Below are positions 26,311 through 35,167 of a DNA stretch of 51,366 nt, piece after piece. A program made the translations under genes and the position numbers. Under the pieces are notes generated by a model. The model did not search any database, was not told where the DNA came from, and was given only the letters and a program-made list of their open reading frames with translations. How positions within the stretch are numbered: the stretch's first letter is position 1; each line of letters opens with the position of its first letter. Where the stretch lies: the NCBI GenBank assembly GCA_024508935.1, contig JANINW010000006.1, forward strand, positions 201,215-252,580, read 5' to 3'. Origin of the DNA: Flavipsychrobacter sp. Lineage in GTDB: Bacteria; Bacteroidota; Bacteroidia; Chitinophagales; Chitinophagaceae.

Positions 26311-26346
26311 AATAATAAAGCCCTCTGCAAGGAGGGCTTTATTATT
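26311..26346. terminator. Bidirectional terminator, uxs / tolC-like
   Basis: A 15-bp perfect stem (26311-26325 with 26332-26346) with a TGCAAG loop, A/T-rich at its base. It lies between convergent transcription units. Confidence 0.88.
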
Positions 26347-26362
26347 TATGTTATTTCTTAGA

Positions 26363-27676
26363 TCATTTCACAAGATCGTTTTCCAGTTCGCGTACAATAG
26401 TCTCATTTACTTTAAGATTGTATGCTGCAGTAAATAAGCGTACCAATGCTGTCACATAACTATTCTCGGCTTCGCGGGCTTCAAGTGTATTAGCTATACC
26501 TACCCTGAACCTTGCCTTTTGTATATCGCTGTTCTCTTTGGCATACCTTACATTTTCCTGTTCCAGCTTGTATGCCGATACGGATACTTCATAATTGCGC
26601 CAGGCTGTGCGGTATTGCTTTGAGAGTTCTGTATTTTGTTTTTGGTACAGCAGGTCATCCCGCATTGCCTGCAAAGAGGCTACTTTAGCATTACGGTGAA
26701 TATTGCCCCCCTGAAATAAAGGAAGATTAAGCGCCAGCCCTCCTGAAGGCCCATAGTTCCTGCTGAATAAAGAGAAACCCGATTGACTTTCAGTGCGCGT
26801 ATAATTATAACTGCCATTCAGCGCAAGTGTAGGCAGGTGATAAGTCTTTGCTACACGTGCATTCAGCTTAGACACTTCCGCATTACGCCTTGCAATGTCT
26901 AGGTTAAGGTTTATTTCCTGCAAGCGCTCTTTATTTTCAGGCAGCATATTCATATTCAGTTGCAGGCTGTCATCTACAATATAGTTCACCTCTGCATCTG
27001 TTCCCATTAAAGCATTCAGATTGGCCCTTGCTGTAGTAAGAAAAGCCTCCTGGTTGAGTGAATCTGAACGGCGTGCATTATAATCTACTCTTGCCTGCAG
27101 GTAATCTACTTTTGCAGAAGCACCGGTCTCAAACTGCACCTGTGATAGGGTCATACGCATTTTAGCCAGGGCCAGACCTGTATCAATTGCTACGCCCTGC
27201 TGCTGCTGCCACACCACTTGTGCATAGGCTTGTATTACCTGCGACACCGTGGCTTGTATCTGCGCTTTCAGTTGTACTTCGCCTATCTGCTGCAGCTTAG
27301 TCAATTCCTTCTTCAACAGGAACATCCTGCCACCATCAAACAAAGTCCAGTTGAGCGTTACCGCACCGTTATAAGATATGCTGCCTGCATTCGGCACATC
27401 CTGTACACGCCCGTCTGCAAACTCTATATGCGTATTGGCAGTACCTGTGGTCACCGCTGCATTTGCATTCACATTGGGCAGCATACCTGCATTACCCGGC
27501 GTATTGTTTGCTGCCGCTATATCTGCAGTCTTTCTCGCTACTTTAATATCAAAATTATATTCCAGCGACCTGGCAATGGCATCTTCCAGGGTAAGGCGTT
27601 CCTGCGCACTGGCAGTATTTGCCACCAGCAACGATAATATCACCAGTCGTCTGAACATGCTTTTATGATTATTCAT
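26363..27676 (-). CDS. TolC family outer-membrane efflux protein
   Basis: A 437-residue outer-membrane channel subunit. It has a signal peptide around MFRRLVILSLLVANTASAQ, then two OEP repeats of long helices (LTLEDAIARSLEYNFDIKVARKTADI and LEINLNLDIARRNAEVSKLNARVAKTYHLPTLALNGSYNY). It closes with TLEAREAENSYVTALVRLFTAAYNLK. It overlaps the RND permease gene by 8 nt and is its probable exit duct. The Met at 27658 is an alternative start that would begin the signal directly. Confidence 0.92.
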   Translation of the reverse strand: MNNHKSMFRRLVILSLLVANTASAQERLTLEDAIARSLEYNFDIKVARKTADIAAANNTPGNAGMLPNVNANAAVTTGTANTHIEFADGRVQDVPNAGSISYNGAVTLNWTLFDGGRMFLLKKELTKLQQIGEVQLKAQIQATVSQVIQAYAQVVWQQQQGVAIDTGLALAKMRMTLSQVQFETGASAKVDYLQARVDYNARRSDSLNQEAFLTTARANLNALMGTDAEVNYIVDDSLQLNMNMLPENKERLQEINLNLDIARRNAEVSKLNARVAKTYHLPTLALNGSYNYTRTESQSGFSLFSRNYGPSGGLALNLPLFQGGNIHRNAKVASLQAMRDDLLYQKQNTELSKQYRTAWRNYEVSVSAYKLEQENVRYAKENSDIQKARFRVGIANTLEAREAENSYVTALVRLFTAAYNLKVNETIVRELENDLVK

Positions 27677-30600
27677 TCAGTTTTTCAATGGCTGTTGCCA
27701 CAGGCTTTTGCCTGCGCGACAGGAAAGTATAAATTACAGGCACTATAAACAAGGACAATAACAAGGAGAACAACACCCCACCTACTATCACTATACCCAA
27801 TGGTATACGGCTGGTAGATGCTGCACCCAAAGATAAGGCCAGCGGTAACGCACCAAATATCATGGCCAGGCTGGTCATCAATATAGGACGCAAACGCATG
27901 GACGCAGCATAAATAGCCGCATCTACTTTTGATGAGCCTTTATCTCTTATATGGTTGGCATATTCTACAATAAGGATACCATTCTTGGTCACCAGCCCAA
28001 TCAGCATGATCATACCTATCTGCGAGAATATATTCAGCGTTTGCCCGAACAGCCATAAAGACAAGACAGCACCTGCTATAGCCAAAGGCACTGTTAGCAT
28101 AATGATCAGAGGATCTATAAAGCTTTCAAACTGGGCTGCCAGTATCAGGTATATCAGCACCAATGCCAGTAAAAAGGCAAAGGATGTATTAGACGAGCTC
28201 TCCACATAGTCTTTAGATGAACCACCCAGCGAGGTAGAGAATGTTTCATCTATTACTTTCTTGTTTTGCATCTCCCTGTATATACGATCCATTTCTGCTA
28301 TACCATCACCTATCGTTTTCCCGGGAGCAAGGTTAGCCGATACTGTTGCCGATTTATAACGGTTGTAGTGATATATCTGCGATGGGCTGGTAGTTTCGTT
28401 TACATTTATCAGGTTGTCTATAGAAATAAGCTGCCCTGCACTGGTTCGTACATAAAATGATTTCAAGTCGGCGGGTGCTTCCCGGTTCTCTCTTGATACC
28501 TGCCCCAATACCTGGTATTGCTTACCATTTTTGGTGAAATATCCGAATCTGCGGTTACTTAAAGCCAGTTGCAATGTTTGTGATATATCATTGATAGAAA
28601 CACCTAACTGCGAGGCCTTAGCCCTATCGATCGAAACAGTTAATTCCGGCTTATTGAATTTAAGGTCTACATCTACGCCCTGGAATACCTTGCTCTGGTT
28701 CGCTTCGTCCAGGAATACAGGTAAAGCCTTGGCCAGCTTATCGAAATTGATATTCTGAAGTATGTAGACAATAGGGAAAGCACTACCGCCACGCTGCACA
28801 GATATGGTCTGTTCCTGTATGGCGAAAGCACGTCCGAAATTATATTTCTGGAAAGCTTTGTTTATTTGCTGTACAATATCATTTTGAGAACGGTCGCGGT
28901 CTTTAGGATCGGAAAGTTTCACATTGATGAACCCGGTATTTACAGCTCCCGAACCTGTAAAACCCGGGGCTGTTACAGACAGTATCACTTCACGTTCCTT
29001 AGGCGATACAGAATCCATGACCATACCTACCAGTTGGTCCATATATGCATCCATAGCATCGTAGGCAGTACCTTCCGGTGCTGTTATAGAAGCCCTGAAG
29101 CGCCCACGGTCTTCCAGCGGCGCAAGCTCACTTTGCAAACCACGGCCCAGTATGAATATCAGTGCGAAACTCAACACTACACCGGCTATAGCCACCCATT
29201 TACGCCGCATGATCCATACCAACCCTTTTTTGTAGCCATGTTCCAGCCCCACGAAGAAAGGTTCTGACTTTACATAGAATTTTGAAGGTTTATGTACTTT
29301 CCGTGTCATCAGCACGTTCAGTACCGGTGTAAGAGACAGCGATACAAATGCAGAAATAAGCACGGCACCTGCCACCACTATACCAAACTCCCGGAACAAG
29401 CGCCCGGTAAAGCCCTGCAGGAATACTATAGGTAGAAATACAACAGCTAAGGTGATGGAGGTAGAAATAACCGCGAAATAGATCTCCTCGCTGCCCTCTT
29501 TGGCAGCCCGGTGTTTCTCCATCCCCTGCTCTATCTTTTTAAATATATTTTCCGTCACCACTATACCATCATCTACCACCAGCCCAGTAGCCAGTACTAT
29601 GGCCAATAAGGTAAGGATGTTGATGGTAAAGCCCATTACATACATAATGAAGAAGGCACCTATCAAACTTACCGGTATATCTATCAGGGGGCGAAGGGCG
29701 ATCAGCCAATCGCGGAAAAAGAGGTAGATAATTAATATTACCAGTGCAAACGATATCAGCAAGGTCTCCTCTACCTCGCTGATGGACTTTTTGATGTATG
29801 CCGTTGTATCTAAAGCTATAGCAACCTTAAAGTCGGCAGGGATATCTTTCTTTAATGCCTCGTATCTTTTATAGAATTCGTCAGCTATGGCTACATAGTT
29901 AGACCCCGGCTGTGGTGTTAAGGCCAAGGCGATCATCGGCACACTGCTTTCCTTCAATACAGTCTCTTCATTTTCAGGACCAAGCACTGCCTCACCAATA
30001 TCGCTTAAGTGAATATCTGTACCATTTACATTCCTGATAATGAGCGCATTAAACTCTTCTTCAGTAAACAACCGGCCAAAGGTCCTTACAGACAGGTCGG
30101 TATAGGCACCGGATAGTTTACCGGATGGCAGTTCTACGTTCTGTGCATTCAAGGCCGCCTCTACATCCTGGAAACTGATATTATACCCAGCCATTTTCAA
30201 GGGGTCCAGCCAAAGCCGCATGGCATAGCGCTTTTGCCCCCATATATTGATACTACTTACGCCGGGAATGGTCTGCAAACGTTCCACCAGTACGTTCTCT
30301 GCATATTCCGATAGTTCAAGCTGGTTCTTGGTATCACTTTGTACCGTCATAGATATGATCGGCTGGGCATTCGCATCAGCCTTAGATACAACAGGCGGAG
30401 CATCTATATCCTGCGGCAGGTTGCGGATAGCCTGCGAAACTTTATCACGCACATCATTCGCTGCAGCTTCGAGATCTATACCCAGGTCAAACTCAACAGT
30501 AATATTGCTATTACCCTGCGCGCTGGTAGAAGAAATACTTTTAATACCGGCTATACCATTGATGGATTTTTCCAGCGGCTCGGTTATCTGCGATTCCACA

Positions 30601-30773
30601 ATATCCGGGTTAGCGCCTGCGTAAGATGTTCTTACGTTAATGATAGGAGGATCAATAGACGGATAATCGCGTACACCCAGGAAATTGAACCCGATAAAGC
30701 CGAATACAATAATGATAATATTAAGTACGATCGCTAATACAGGTCTCCGTAAGGAGAGTGAGGGTAGGCTCAT
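27669..30773 (-). CDS. RND efflux permease (AcrB/HAE1 family)
   Basis: A 1034-residue inner-membrane proton antiporter. It has the TM1 segment RPVLAIVLNIIIIVFGFIGF, the pore region PSIDPPIINVRTSYAGANPDIVESQ, GIAGIKSISSTSAQGNSNITVEF, the TM4 motif GLVVDDGIVVTENIF carrying the proton-relay Asp pair, and a second repeat with GLVTKNGILIVEYANHIRD. Typical drug or hydrophobic-compound exporter; the substrate is not predictable. It is translationally coupled to a TolC-like gene, but no periplasmic adaptor gene is adjacent: upstream is a 299-bp gap and divergent sodA. It must borrow an adaptor encoded elsewhere. Confidence 0.95.
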   Translation of the reverse strand: MSLPSLSLRRPVLAIVLNIIIIVFGFIGFNFLGVRDYPSIDPPIINVRTSYAGANPDIVESQITEPLEKSINGIAGIKSISSTSAQGNSNITVEFDLGIDLEAAANDVRDKVSQAIRNLPQDIDAPPVVSKADANAQPIISMTVQSDTKNQLELSEYAENVLVERLQTIPGVSSINIWGQKRYAMRLWLDPLKMAGYNISFQDVEAALNAQNVELPSGKLSGAYTDLSVRTFGRLFTEEEFNALIIRNVNGTDIHLSDIGEAVLGPENEETVLKESSVPMIALALTPQPGSNYVAIADEFYKRYEALKKDIPADFKVAIALDTTAYIKKSISEVEETLLISFALVILIIYLFFRDWLIALRPLIDIPVSLIGAFFIMYVMGFTINILTLLAIVLATGLVVDDGIVVTENIFKKIEQGMEKHRAAKEGSEEIYFAVISTSITLAVVFLPIVFLQGFTGRLFREFGIVVAGAVLISAFVSLSLTPVLNVLMTRKVHKPSKFYVKSEPFFVGLEHGYKKGLVWIMRRKWVAIAGVVLSFALIFILGRGLQSELAPLEDRGRFRASITAPEGTAYDAMDAYMDQLVGMVMDSVSPKEREVILSVTAPGFTGSGAVNTGFINVKLSDPKDRDRSQNDIVQQINKAFQKYNFGRAFAIQEQTISVQRGGSAFPIVYILQNINFDKLAKALPVFLDEANQSKVFQGVDVDLKFNKPELTVSIDRAKASQLGVSINDISQTLQLALSNRRFGYFTKNGKQYQVLGQVSRENREAPADLKSFYVRTSAGQLISIDNLINVNETTSPSQIYHYNRYKSATVSANLAPGKTIGDGIAEMDRIYREMQNKKVIDETFSTSLGGSSKDYVESSSNTSFAFLLALVLIYLILAAQFESFIDPLIIMLTVPLAIAGAVLSLWLFGQTLNIFSQIGMIMLIGLVTKNGILIVEYANHIRDKGSSKVDAAIYAASMRLRPILMTSLAMIFGALPLALSLGAASTSRIPLGIVIVGGVLFSLLLSLFIVPVIYTFLSRRQKPVATAIEKLNE

Positions 30774-30800
30774 GCAGTGGGGTATTTCTTAAATCTCGTT

Positions 30801-30808
30801 CAAATATA
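30801..30808 (-). promoter_or_regulatory. TAnnTTTG -7 box of the RND-TolC operon
   Basis: TATATTTG on the minus strand, 27 nt before the permease ATG at 30773. No -33 TTG at the expected distance was found. Confidence 0.45.
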
Positions 30809-31007
30809 CGGCGTAGTCTATGTATTAGATGTTTACATGGGCCCGGCAATTGTTGTTTTAACATCAGTTAGACTGAAAAACAATATGGAAGTTTAATTGT
30901 TTAAAAAGATATTGTTGATTGCAAGGCAGTAATAAAAGCAGATTACACTAATAGTTTTGAAAAAGCTTATACCGCTATTTTAAAATTTTATGAAATCTGC
31001 CTTCGTT

Positions 31008-31038
31008 TTTGGGCTTTTGCAATTGCCTGTTAACTTTG
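31008..31038 (+). promoter_or_regulatory. Consensus promoter of sodA
   Basis: TTTG at 31008-31011, a 19-bp spacer and TAACTTTG at 31031-31038, a full match to the Bacteroidota TTTG-N19-TAnnTTTG consensus. The predicted leader is about 30 nt. Confidence 0.75.
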
Positions 31039-31072
31039 AACTCCATTTCAAAATCATATAAACAGATTAATT

Positions 31073-31678
31073 ATGGCAGCACATACACTTCCCGCATTAG
31101 ATTACGGGTTTGACGCACTGGAACCGCATATTGATGCACAGACCATGCAAATACACCACGACAAGCACCACCAGGCCTATGTAGACAACCTGAACAAGGC
31201 ACTGGCCGGTACTGATGGCGAACATAAAACGCTGGAAGAACTGATGGCAAATATATCTGCCTATCCAATGGCAGTACGTAATAACGGTGGCGGACATTAT
31301 AACCACACGCTGTTCTGGAAAGTACTGGGCCCAAATGGTGGACAACCTTCGGGAGACCTGGCCAATGCCATTAACGAAGCTTTCGGTTCATTAGATGGTC
31401 TTAAAGAAAAAATGAACAATGCCGGCATCACACGCTTTGGCAGCGGCTGGGCATGGCTGATAGTAAAAGATGGTAAACTGGAAGTAACATCTACACCTAA
31501 CCAAGATAACCCGCTGATGGATGTTGCAGACGTAAAGGGCCATCCCATCCTGGGACTGGATGTGTGGGAACATGCCTATTACTTAAAATACCAGAATAAG
31601 CGTCCCGATTATCTTTCTGCCATTTGGAATGTGATAAACTGGGAAGAAGTAGATCGCCGCTATAAAGCAGCACGCTGA
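31073..31678 (+). CDS. sodA: Superoxide dismutase, Mn type
   Basis: Converts superoxide to peroxide and O2. It is 201 residues, the usual length. Metal ligands: His28 (MQIHHDKHH), His78 (HYNHTLFW), Asp163 and His167 ([19 protein letters not shown]). A Gln in [10 protein letters not shown] and Gly in the preceding GGGHYNHT point to the Mn-type or cambialistic branch rather than the Fe type. It has the best promoter of the window and a strong terminator 25 nt downstream, so it is a single-gene unit. Confidence 0.96.
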   Translation: MAAHTLPALDYGFDALEPHIDAQTMQIHHDKHHQAYVDNLNKALAGTDGEHKTLEELMANISAYPMAVRNNGGGHYNHTLFWKVLGPNGGQPSGDLANAINEAFGSLDGLKEKMNNAGITRFGSGWAWLIVKDGKLEVTSTPNQDNPLMDVADVKGHPILGLDVWEHAYYLKYQNKRPDYLSAIWNVINWEEVDRRYKAAR

Positions 31679-31703
31679 TCTTAACTATTCTTAATTTTCT
31701 TAT

Positions 31704-31731
31704 AAAGAGCACGCAAGGATGCGTGCTCTTT
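31704..31731 (+). terminator. Terminator of sodA
   Basis: A 12-bp perfect stem (31704-31715 with 31720-31731) and AGGA loop, followed by CTTTTTT. Confidence 0.9.
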
Positions 31732-31787
31732 CTTTTTTAAACAATATTTTTAAATCACCTTCGTTTTAATGTGAAAACTAAAACTTT

Positions 31788-32525
31788 ATGCGTACCGTCT
31801 TATTCCTTCTTATAGCATCCTTATCAGCCTGCCCTGCTATTGCCCAAACAGATGACGAGCAAGATATAGCCCCGGCATTGTCCAGACCCATCATCGACCG
31901 CAAACATGAACTGGGCGTATTCGGCCAAACCAACCCTTACGGAAATGGCAACGAAGACATGAATTTTGCCGGCCTCCAGTATAAAACATGGGCTAATGAA
32001 CACCTGGGCCTGCGCTTCCTGGCAGCGTACAGCGATTATAATTTCAAAAGCAGTAAATTTTACCAGGGAGCATCATCAGATACATCTGTCAGCAAATGGG
32101 CGCAAACCCATATAAGCCTTGGTGTTATTGGCGGAGGTATAGAAGCGCAACGCCGGTTCTTCAAACGGGTATACCTTTTTGCTGCCATAGAAATGCGTGT
32201 TGGATATGGTAACGGCACCATAGATACTTCCATTGAAAAGGCATACACATACACCACACCCTCCACTCCTCAAATGCCATCTGCCACCTATAGCGCCGTA
32301 TATGGTTATGGTGCAGGCAGGGGCAATGCCAATATGTTTTACCTTGGAGTATCTCCCAGCATAGGTGCCAAACTGCAATTCAACCGTCTTTGTATTGGCT
32401 TGGAAATGCAGGCTGCACAATTATCTGTCAAGAGTATAAAATATGATAATGCCCCCAGCTATGGTGTTACAGATTTTGAGCTGGGCAATATCAGCCACCG
32501 TTTCTTTGTCAACTTCCGCTTTTAA
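31788..32525 (+). CDS. Putative outer-membrane beta-barrel protein
   Basis: A 245-residue exported protein with signal peptide MRTVLFLLIASLSACPAIAQ. The internal LSAC could be a lipobox, but cleavage after AIAQ is more likely. The mature part has alternating hydrophobic strands (LGLRFLAAYSDYNF, HISLGVIGGGIEAQRRFF, RVYLFAAIEMRVGYG, MFYLGVSPSIGAKLQF) and ends with an aromatic residue (HRFFVNFRF), as outer-membrane barrels do. No family was recognised. The gene ends in a hairpin shared with the next, convergent gene. Confidence 0.78.
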   Translation: MRTVLFLLIASLSACPAIAQTDDEQDIAPALSRPIIDRKHELGVFGQTNPYGNGNEDMNFAGLQYKTWANEHLGLRFLAAYSDYNFKSSKFYQGASSDTSVSKWAQTHISLGVIGGGIEAQRRFFKRVYLFAAIEMRVGYGNGTIDTSIEKAYTYTTPSTPQMPSATYSAVYGYGAGRGNANMFYLGVSPSIGAKLQFNRLCIGLEMQAAQLSVKSIKYDNAPSYGVTDFELGNISHRFFVNFRF

Positions 32526-32528
32526 AAG

Positions 32529-32554
32529 GGTGTAGCAATTTACCTTGCTACACC
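32529..32554. terminator. Bidirectional terminator overlapping a stop codon
   Basis: A 10-bp stem (32529-32538 with 32545-32554) with a 6-nt loop. The stop codon (32540-32542) of the minus-strand gene lies in the loop. Confidence 0.75.
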
Positions 32555-33154
32555 AAATGAGAACCCTACACCTATCATTAACCCGCCGGGCGCCAATACG
32601 TTCATTGCCGTTTCGCCATCGCTGGTAAGTGTATAGCCGTTATTTATAACATAGTTATCATTATCCAGCCTGATGGAATAACCAAGGTCTACATATATAC
32701 GGTGCCCGTTATGTCCTAAATTCCAGAAATGGTAAGCCGCAACGAATATGTTTGTTTTGGGCTGCAGGTCAAAGTTTACAGATTGGTCGCCATAGCCTAC
32801 AGTAGGCATCGTAGTTGTGAAATTGGTAAGGCCCGTATTATGCGTAACACCTGAACCAATAGCCCATCCGCGGTTACATTTTTGAGCAAAATAAAAACGC
32901 GCTTCAGCAAATGCTTTATAGCCCCAGGTAGACAAGCCGAAACCGCCGCCTAATGAAAACTGCTCAACCAGGGGTACATCTAAATTGAAACCGATAAAAC
33001 CTGCCGGGTTTTCTATGCCTAGGCTGGGGCCAAGGTACAGTTTAGGGCAAGTATATTGATTGCGTGCAGCACGGCTGCTTTTGTGGCTTTGTGCATTCGC
33101 CTGATTAGACACAAAGAATACAGTTGCGAGTATAAAAAGGGTTAATCGTTTCAT
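32540..33154 (-). CDS. Putative outer-membrane beta-barrel protein
   Basis: A 204-residue exported protein with a clear signal peptide (MKRLTLFILATVFFVSNQANAQ) and a mature domain of short Gly-rich strands (LGPSLGIENPAGFIGFNLDV, FSLGGGFGLSTWGYKAFAEARFYF, GWAIGSGVTHNTG, KTNIFVAAYHFWN, RIYVDLGYSIRLD, PGGLMIGVGFSFGVAR). The pattern fits an 8-stranded-type barrel. The ATG at 33154 is preferred over a TTG 9 nt upstream. Its stop codon sits inside the terminator loop. Function unknown; the convergent neighbour is a similar kind of protein but not an obvious paralogue. Confidence 0.78.
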   Translation of the reverse strand: MKRLTLFILATVFFVSNQANAQSHKSSRAARNQYTCPKLYLGPSLGIENPAGFIGFNLDVPLVEQFSLGGGFGLSTWGYKAFAEARFYFAQKCNRGWAIGSGVTHNTGLTNFTTTMPTVGYGDQSVNFDLQPKTNIFVAAYHFWNLGHNGHRIYVDLGYSIRLDNDNYVINNGYTLTSDGETAMNVLAPGGLMIGVGFSFGVAR

Positions 33155-33181
33155 AGGGTACAAGATTTTCTGTGAATATAG

Positions 33182-35131
33182 CTATTGGATATCCAACAAC
33201 ATAGCCTTTGCTTGCTGATTTTCAGGATGCTTTTTCAAAAGGCGCAGCAAATATTTTTTAGCCTCTCCATCTGCATGATTTGCATGATACCATACAGCAA
33301 GGTTTATCAGCGACTGTTCATTATCCGGGTCCAGGTTGTTGGCCTTGCGCAGGTAATCATAAGCCATCGTTGCATTGCCCTGCTGCAGATAAATATACCC
33401 GAGATTAGTGTTGGCAATGGCGTAATCCGGATTTTCACTCACGATAAAACTAAACACCTTTTGTGCTTCGGAAATCTTATTGAGCGACAGTAAGCAAATA
33501 CCATATTTATTCTGGAAATCGAGCGCATAAGGCCACACAGCTGTAGCTCTCTGGTACCAGGGTAATGCCTTGGCCGGTTGCTGCAACTGGTAGTAACTTT
33601 CACCTATACGATAGGCCGTCCAGGCGTCGTTTATTGCTTCCGGTTTTATATCATTTGCATATTGAGTTACCTTACCATAATCTTTCAACAGGTAATACAC
33701 GCGTATGTAATCACGGTTTTGCTTTTGAGATGCTTCTGCATCTTTTTGCCTGTTTAAGTAAGCCAATGCAGAATCCAGCAATCCTTTATTCGGGTTATAT
33801 CTCTCATAGAATTCCATGAAGGCACGTGCTGTAGTTATAGCATCCACCTTGTCATTATTGAAACATTGCAGGCCTAAAAACGCCGTGATCTTTTTCTCCA
33901 TAGTATCAGCCATAGGCCGCTTACGTATATAGTGATCGGTAACAGCTACGTGGGGTATATCTATACTGCCATTATGTGGCATATGGCAGGTAACGCAATC
34001 ATTATTTTTTGCAGCACGTACCGCTTCGCTTTCTGTACAGTGCGGCTGTGAAGTACTGCCATGGCAACTTTGACAAGCATTTATGTATTGCACACGGGGT
34101 GTAAACTTCACGCTCACATGCGGGTTGTGACAGGTAATGCAGCTCATTTTACCTGAGCTTACATAGCAATTACTTTTTTTCATCCGCTCTACGTGCGATG
34201 CCATGATCATCTTATCCCTAGCCCCTTCATATTGCGGCATAAATACATTCATCACTTCAGACAATTTCATGCCCGGGTGAAAATCGAAAAAGTTTTTACC
34301 ATCGTTCAGCACGGCTATACCTTGCAGGTGGCAGCGCTGGCAAATATTATTCTGCAGTTCGGTAGAGAGCCTGCGGGGATTTACGATGCTGTAGTCAGGC
34401 CCTTTCGATGTATCAACTATATGGCCAGCTTCTTTTTCCTGTACATGCAGGCCACCGGGCCCATGGCAACGCTCACAATCTATTCCAGTCTTCAGGCTTA
34501 CATACTTATTCTGGCTATTGTCTACAAACTTCGGGTAGCCGTTATGGCAACTCATACATTCAATCTCTATCAGCCTGCTAAAACGGCTACTGGCACCCTT
34601 TTCAAAACCAGGAGCAAGGTCCCACTGCTTTTTTTGTGTATAGAATGTAATAGGCGCCTGATATAAATACCCATTACTGCTGAAAATATGCGAATTGGTA
34701 TGCTGCCCTGAGCCTACGATATAATCTATCTTCTGGATACGTTTATGTATCGTATCCATTCCTTCCAGCCTGTATTCCATAATATACAGGCTATCATTAT
34801 TCCAGTATGGTTTGTAATAAAAATCGAGGTCTTTATCGTATACCAATGCATGCGCGGGAGAAAAATCTGCAGCAGATTTTTGACGTGTGGCGTGATCAAA
34901 AGACTGCCCCATCCCGGTTTGAATAAAGGTCTGGTATACACCTTCATGGCAGGTGCGGCATTTTTCCATGCCTACATACTGTATACTGGTATCATATACA
35001 TTACGCCACAGGGAAGTTTCTACACCTTCGGCAGGTACATCATTCTTCGGGCTGTTGCAAAAAAATGCCGGTAAAGTTAATGCCAGGAAGCCGAGCGATA
35101 ATAATACAGTACGTATACTACGGGGAGTCAT
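33182..35131 (-). CDS. Heptaheme c-type cytochrome with TPR C-terminus
   Basis: A 649-residue exported protein. The N-terminus is a signal with a possible lipid-attachment Cys25. Seven CxxCH haem sites are at about residues 58, 192, 219, 264, 331, 353 and 379 (CRTCH, CMSCH, CERCH, CQRCH, CITCH, CQSCH, CVTCH). The C-terminal third is TPR repeats, for example AWTAYRIGESYYQLQQPAKAL and AIANTNLGYIYLQQGNA. It may transfer electrons in the periplasm or at the outer membrane while docking a partner through the TPRs; no reductase motif was seen. The start at 35131 follows a TAAATTTG box by 6 nt; an upstream GTG at 35149 is rejected. tyrS lies upstream, 36 nt away on the same strand. Confidence 0.88.
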   Translation of the reverse strand: MTPRSIRTVLLSLGFLALTLPAFFCNSPKNDVPAEGVETSLWRNVYDTSIQYVGMEKCRTCHEGVYQTFIQTGMGQSFDHATRQKSAADFSPAHALVYDKDLDFYYKPYWNNDSLYIMEYRLEGMDTIHKRIQKIDYIVGSGQHTNSHIFSSNGYLYQAPITFYTQKKQWDLAPGFEKGASSRFSRLIEIECMSCHNGYPKFVDNSQNKYVSLKTGIDCERCHGPGGLHVQEKEAGHIVDTSKGPDYSIVNPRRLSTELQNNICQRCHLQGIAVLNDGKNFFDFHPGMKLSEVMNVFMPQYEGARDKMIMASHVERMKKSNCYVSSGKMSCITCHNPHVSVKFTPRVQYINACQSCHGSTSQPHCTESEAVRAAKNNDCVTCHMPHNGSIDIPHVAVTDHYIRKRPMADTMEKKITAFLGLQCFNNDKVDAITTARAFMEFYERYNPNKGLLDSALAYLNRQKDAEASQKQNRDYIRVYYLLKDYGKVTQYANDIKPEAINDAWTAYRIGESYYQLQQPAKALPWYQRATAVWPYALDFQNKYGICLLSLNKISEAQKVFSFIVSENPDYAIANTNLGYIYLQQGNATMAYDYLRKANNLDPDNEQSLINLAVWYHANHADGEAKKYLLRLLKKHPENQQAKAMLLDIQ

Positions 35132-35137
35132 GCTGTT

Positions 35138-35145
35138 CAAATTTA
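35138..35145 (-). promoter_or_regulatory. TAnnTTTG -7 box of the heptaheme cytochrome gene
   Basis: TAAATTTG on the minus strand, 6 nt before the ATG at 35131, so the gene can be transcribed separately from tyrS. Confidence 0.5.
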
Positions 35146-35167
35146 GCACAAACCTTACAGTATGCGG

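Larger units (their letters stand above)
30774..31072. other. Divergent promoter region, RND operon / sodA
   Basis: A 299-bp gap with no supported ORF. It holds the RND -7 box at its left and the consensus sodA promoter at its right. The AT-rich middle (30890-31000) shows no strong hairpin. Confidence 0.6.

Noticed and set aside
31788-31850. Lipoprotein signal in the putative beta-barrel protein (LSAC)
   Set aside because: A type I cleavage after AIAQ fits as well and no typical post-lipobox residues follow, so it was not called a lipoprotein.
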